From: an uncultured bacterium
GTDB lineage: Bacteria; Patescibacteriota; Gracilibacteria; UBA4473
Length of the DNA: 8,291 nucleotides
NCBI GenBank assembly: GCA_947311285.1
Contig: CAMZKS010000097.1
Coordinates: 1 to 8,291 of the forward strand
Direction of reading: 5' to 3'
How positions within the stretch are numbered: the stretch's first letter is position 1; each line of letters begins with the position of its first letter. Below, piece after piece: positions 6,424 to 8,291 of the stretch. The translations under genes were made by a program, and so were the position numbers. The notes below the pieces were generated by a model that had not been told where the DNA came from, did no database searches, and saw nothing but the letters and a program-made list of their open reading frames with translations.

Positions 6424-7356
6424 ATGACTAATGAATTATTGCCAAATTTTGAAAACAATAGAAATGGAACTTTCTTAAAAAGAGTTATTACCCCGATAAT
6501 TAATTGGGGATTAAGTGCTGAGGCGCAAAAGAATAAGCAGCAGTTTGAAAATTTTCCGACATCCCTTCCGGGAGCAGAGAGGGTTGAAAAATATTATGTG
6601 AAAAAATCGACACACACGTTGCTTCATGTGGCTCAAATGCATGAGGGCAATCCGGATCTTGAGGAAATCTCGGCAGAGATAAAAGACTCTGTTAGGTCTA
6701 TACAGAAATCGGTTTATGAAGTTTGTAAGTTTTTGAAAGAATCGGGCTTTGCGGCTGATTTTTTTCTGGAAGGAAGTTATGATCAGTTAACAAGTGTCAA
6801 AAATTTTTACAAACGAAATGCTCATCCTAATTCGAAAGGTATATCTACGCTATGCGATGATTTAGATGATTTGAATATCAAAAAAATGATATTAGAACCC
6901 GATGATTTTAATTCAAAAAGATGGGCTTTAGTGGAAGAGCTTGAAAAGTTGATCCGAGTAGAGGGATTCTCTCCGGATTTTTACCTAGGAGGTGTACAGA
7001 TTTTAGGGCATGAAGAACATGTGAATTGCTTACCAACCGAGTCCTATCCGTTGTTGCTTTCGGCCTTCCAAAAAATATTATCTGATAGTGATAGCAATGA
7101 ACTTATGGCAAAAAGAGAGCTTTTTGCTTTAGTTAAAATAGAAGAACAGCTTAGAGAGAGGTTGTTACAAACTAGTTTTGCACCTTTAATTTTTGGGGGA
7201 GGGCATAATTTTACAACAGCCGTTAAGGAGTTTAATAAAGGAGTTCGATTGGATTCTGATTATAAAAGAATTCAAAAAGATGTTTCAACTTCTTTCTCAG
7301 TTATTAGAATAGAACCGAAAGGGTATGCTGATGTATCTCGGGAAATAGATAATTGA
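6424..7356 (+). CDS. Hypothetical protein, possible distant TIKI/TraB/ChaN-superfamily member
   Basis: I do not recognise a firm family. The protein has 310 residues from the ATG at 6424; an in-frame TTG at 6388 would add 12 hydrophobic residues, but the ATG is more likely. No signal peptide or membrane helix is evident from the ATG. Four spaced motifs stand out: LLHVAQMHEGNP (66-77, with H68 and H73), FFLEGSYDQL (113-122, E116), VNCLPTES (200-207, E206) and LIFGGGHNF (255-263, H261), with a basic/acidic helix KRELFALVKIEEQL between the last two. A strand ending in His, a strand ending in Glu, and a late GxxH are the pattern of the TIKI/TraB/PrgY, ChaN and EreA-like superfamily, whose members include metal-dependent hydrolases. 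That link is my inference from motif spacing. It stands alone, divergent from rpsF and convergent with the DtxR-like gene, and ends in tandem TGA stops. Confidence 0.8.
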   Translation: MTNELLPNFENNRNGTFLKRVITPIINWGLSAEAQKNKQQFENFPTSLPGAERVEKYYVKKSTHTLLHVAQMHEGNPDLEEISAEIKDSVRSIQKSVYEVCKFLKESGFAADFFLEGSYDQLTSVKNFYKRNAHPNSKGISTLCDDLDDLNIKKMILEPDDFNSKRWALVEELEKLIRVEGFSPDFYLGGVQILGHEEHVNCLPTESYPLLLSAFQKILSDSDSNELMAKRELFALVKIEEQLRERLLQTSFAPLIFGGGHNFTTAVKEFNKGVRLDSDYKRIQKDVSTSFSVIRIEPKGYADVSREIDN

Positions 7357-7387
7357 TGAATTCCCATAACCAGAAGATAGATAACAA

Positions 7388-7888
7388 CTAATTTCTTCGT
7401 TTCAAGCAAAACTCTTTGTGTTTACATTTTTTGCACACAAGGTCGGTTTCTATGTTGCCATCAAAGCTTTTCCATGCCTCATGGAAATTGACTTTTTGGC
7501 CTTTAATAGATTCTAGAAATCGAGTAAATTTACACATCTCGGTTGCCGTATGAAAATCAATTAAGGGTTCAATTTTGGCCGCAATATCGATTGAATCTTC
7601 GCAACAGCAATCTAATACTTCTCTAAAAAAGCTAGTAAACACGTATTGGTTTCTCTCAATGACTTCTAAAGATTGAGTTCCTTTTGGGGTGAGTATTAAG
7701 AATTTTTGGGAGTCTTCAGCTATTAAGTTTTTTTTAATAAGTCGTAAAACACTTTCAAAACAAGTGGAAGGGGTAACCCCTAAATGTTTTGCGACCATTA
7801 TTTGTCGCACATCACCTTTTTGGTTTTGCAGGTGTTTAACCGCTTGTAAGTATTTTGTAGCGACGTGAGTTAAAGGTGTTTTTAGCAT
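7388..7888 (-). CDS. DtxR/MntR-like winged-helix transcriptional regulator, cysteine-rich variant
   Basis: DtxR/MntR proteins are dimeric DNA-binding repressors that sense Fe(II) or Mn(II). This 166-residue protein has the family layout: start helix LTHVATKYLQAVKHL, helix-turn-helix VAKHLGVTPSTCFESVLRLIKKNLI (about 32-56), wing ending ILTPKG (65-70), then a dimerisation-like helical region (75-125). In my alignment to DtxR by eye, most metal ligands of the dimerisation domain (the counterparts of H79, E83, H98, C102 and H106) are not conserved. The protein instead carries CCC (94-96), C118 and a C-terminal CKKCKHKEFC cluster (C152, C155, C161), which could bind zinc or an iron-sulfur cluster. 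Family DtxR proteins that are short like this lack the SH3 domain. The start has a -10-like TAGAAT only 8 nt upstream. It may act on the divergent ribH region. The fold call is good; the ligand is unknown. Confidence 0.75.
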   Translation of the reverse strand: MLKTPLTHVATKYLQAVKHLQNQKGDVRQIMVAKHLGVTPSTCFESVLRLIKKNLIAEDSQKFLILTPKGTQSLEVIERNQYVFTSFFREVLDCCCEDSIDIAAKIEPLIDFHTATEMCKFTRFLESIKGQKVNFHEAWKSFDGNIETDLVCKKCKHKEFCLKRRN

Positions 7889-7896
7889 CGGAAGCT

Positions 7897-7925
7897 ATTC
7901 TAAGGTGTGCTTACTGGAGGCGCAA
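7897..7925 (-). promoter_or_regulatory. Candidate promoter of the DtxR-like gene, leaderless
   Basis: On the minus strand a -35-like TTGCGC (7925-7920) and a -10 TAGAAT (7902-7897, 5 of 6) are 17 bp apart. The -10 ends 8 nt before the ATG at 7888, so the transcript would begin at or next to the start codon. There is no Shine-Dalgarno. The -35 is poor (3 of 6). Confidence 0.35.
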
Positions 7926-7957
7926 ATTTAGCGTGGGCATTAACAGCAACGTGCTAG

Positions 7958-7986
7958 GTGAAATCTTTATGGTGGGTGGGGATAAT
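7958..7986 (+). promoter_or_regulatory. Candidate promoter toward ribH
   Basis: GTGAAA (7958-7963, 4 of 6) and GATAAT (7981-7986, 5 of 6) are 17 bp apart on the plus strand. Initiation would be near 7993, immediately at the left edge of the 14-bp palindrome, giving a ribH leader of about 120 nt. Confidence 0.35.
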
Positions 7987-7993
7987 GTTTTTA

Positions 7994-8007
7994 TTCGGTG
8001 CACCGAA
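7994..8007. promoter_or_regulatory. Perfect 14-bp palindrome, candidate operator
   Basis: TTCGGTGCACCGAA is fully self-complementary with no loop, which suits a dimeric DNA-binding protein better than an RNA hairpin. It sits 7 bp downstream of a -10-like GATAAT, between the divergent DtxR-like gene and ribH. The half-site TTCGG differs by one base from the TTAGG typical of DtxR-family operators. Binding by the neighbouring regulator is inference. Confidence 0.5.
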
Positions 8008-8138
8008 ATAGTGAATTCGAATTTGAAAGTGAAGTGCCCGATATGCAACAATATTTTTATGAAGGCGTTCGTACGCGTTGCGACGGCTTTGTTTTTAATC
8101 CTAAATATTTAAAAAATGATTTTAATTGTGGCCTCTAG
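7998..8138 (+). CDS. Possible small ORF overlapping the ribH start (46 codons)
   Basis: An open frame runs from a GTG at 7998 to a TAG at 8136-8138, overlapping ribH by 23 nt in a different frame. It encodes a polar and aromatic peptide that includes PDMQQYFYEGVRTRCDGF. The codons resemble those of the neighbouring genes, and an in-frame ATG at 8043 could also start it (31 codons). The GTG lies about five bases after the predicted transcription start and within the palindrome. A competing frame over the same stretch (ATG 7969, stop 8110-8112) cannot be excluded. It may be a coupled leader peptide or simply chance. Confidence 0.2.
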   Translation: MHRNSEFEFESEVPDMQQYFYEGVRTRCDGFVFNPKYLKNDFNCGL

Positions 8139-8291
8139 ATTTGATAAGTCGGAAGGGGCGGTAATAGAGAAATTGCTTTCTTCGGCCAAACAGGTGCTTG
8201 AAGATGGAAACCAAGCCTACCAAGTTGTTCGGGTACCGGGAGCCGTGGAGATTCCCGTTACGATCGCCCATTTTTTAAAAGAAAACATAAA
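8116..8291 (+). CDS. ribH: 6,7-dimethyl-8-ribityllumazine synthase, N-terminal part, cut by window edge
   Basis: The enzyme condenses 5-amino-6-ribitylamino-uracil with 3,4-dihydroxy-2-butanone 4-phosphate to give lumazine, the penultimate riboflavin step; the family forms pentamers or 60-subunit shells. I translated from the ATG at 8116; 58 codons are present. MILIVASRFDKSEG matches the conserved IVVSRFN substrate-binding start, and VVRVPGAVEIPVTIAHFLK matches the signature VPGAFEIP motif. An in-frame TAA at 8110-8112 fixes the start at this ATG, so the N-terminus lacks the roughly 10-15 residues that usually precede the first strand. No Shine-Dalgarno is visible. It diverges from the DtxR-like gene. 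Whether other rib genes follow is outside the window. Confidence 0.93.
   Translation, partial: MILIVASRFDKSEGAVIEKLLSSAKQVLEDGNQAYQVVRVPGAVEIPVTIAHFLKENI

Noticed and set aside
7354..7359. Tandem TGA codons as evidence for UGA being read as glycine
   Set aside because: Reading through adds only a few residues to a TAG, and none of the conserved genes has an internal UGA; a standard stop is the simpler reading.
7357..7387. A bidirectional terminator between the convergent genes
   Set aside because: The 31-bp gap has no inverted repeat with a T-run.
7969..8112. A 47-codon plus-strand frame with a CPICNN segment that could look like half a zinc ribbon, ending just before ribH
   Set aside because: Only one CxxC is present, the C-terminus is an unremarkable hydrophobic run, and it competes with the other small frame; I could not support it as a gene.
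7889..8115. An FMN riboswitch upstream of ribH
   Set aside because: The conserved RFN-element blocks are not recognisable; GGTGAAAT at 7957-7964 is a short chance resemblance without the other conserved parts.
1..8291. CRISPR arrays, tRNA or rRNA genes, insertion sequences, long repeats
   Set aside because: I saw no regularly spaced repeats, no tRNA-like cloverleaf, no transposase and no long terminal repeats in the window.

Overview
The window reads as a chromosomal segment of a compact, moderately AT-rich bacterium with small intergenic gaps. The features that suggest a lineage are these: rpsF and rpsR directly adjacent with no ssb between them, ribosomal protein S6 with a long charged tail, a stripped-down type IV pilus motor operon, and no convincing Shine-Dalgarno sequence before any gene. 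Together they fit a member of the Patescibacteria (Candidate Phyla Radiation) or a similarly reduced lineage that keeps some purine and riboflavin genes. This placement is inferred from gene content, not from a tree. One gene ends in tandem TGA codons and no core gene has an internal TGA, so the code looks standard and not the UGA-glycine code of Gracilibacteria/Absconditabacteria.

Layout, left to right. Positions 1-727 (minus) hold the N-terminal part of purD, the glycinamide ribonucleotide synthetase, cut by the window edge. A hairpin with a T-run (738-778) separates it from a four-gene minus-strand operon (806-5319). In transcription order the operon encodes a PilN-like bitopic membrane protein, a PilO-like bitopic membrane protein, a PilB/GspE-type assembly ATPase and a PilC/GspF-type platform protein. 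It has a good sigma70-type promoter (5348-5376) and a second strong candidate promoter for pilC alone at the end of pilB (2227-2255). Next come rpsR and rpsF (minus, 5480-6250), closed by a textbook intrinsic terminator (5426-5458). A short dyad (6288-6306) lies in the rpsF leader.

The right part is more unusual. A plus-strand gene of about 310 codons (6424-7356) has no firm family, but its spaced H/E/E/H motifs recall the TIKI/TraB/ChaN superfamily. It converges on a minus-strand DtxR-like winged-helix regulator (7388-7888) that appears to lack the family's usual metal ligands and is instead rich in cysteine. From the regulator the DNA diverges across 227 bp to ribH (lumazine synthase, 8116 to the window end). 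This gap holds a perfect 14-bp palindrome just downstream of a -10-like element, and a possible 46-codon ORF that overlaps the ribH start.

How the genes work together: the ATPase would drive the platform protein to add or remove pilins, with the two bitopic proteins as the alignment subcomplex. Pilins, prepilin peptidase, PilM and a retraction ATPase are not in the window. S6 and S18 bind each other on the 30S platform. The regulator may control ribH or itself through the palindrome, which is inference.
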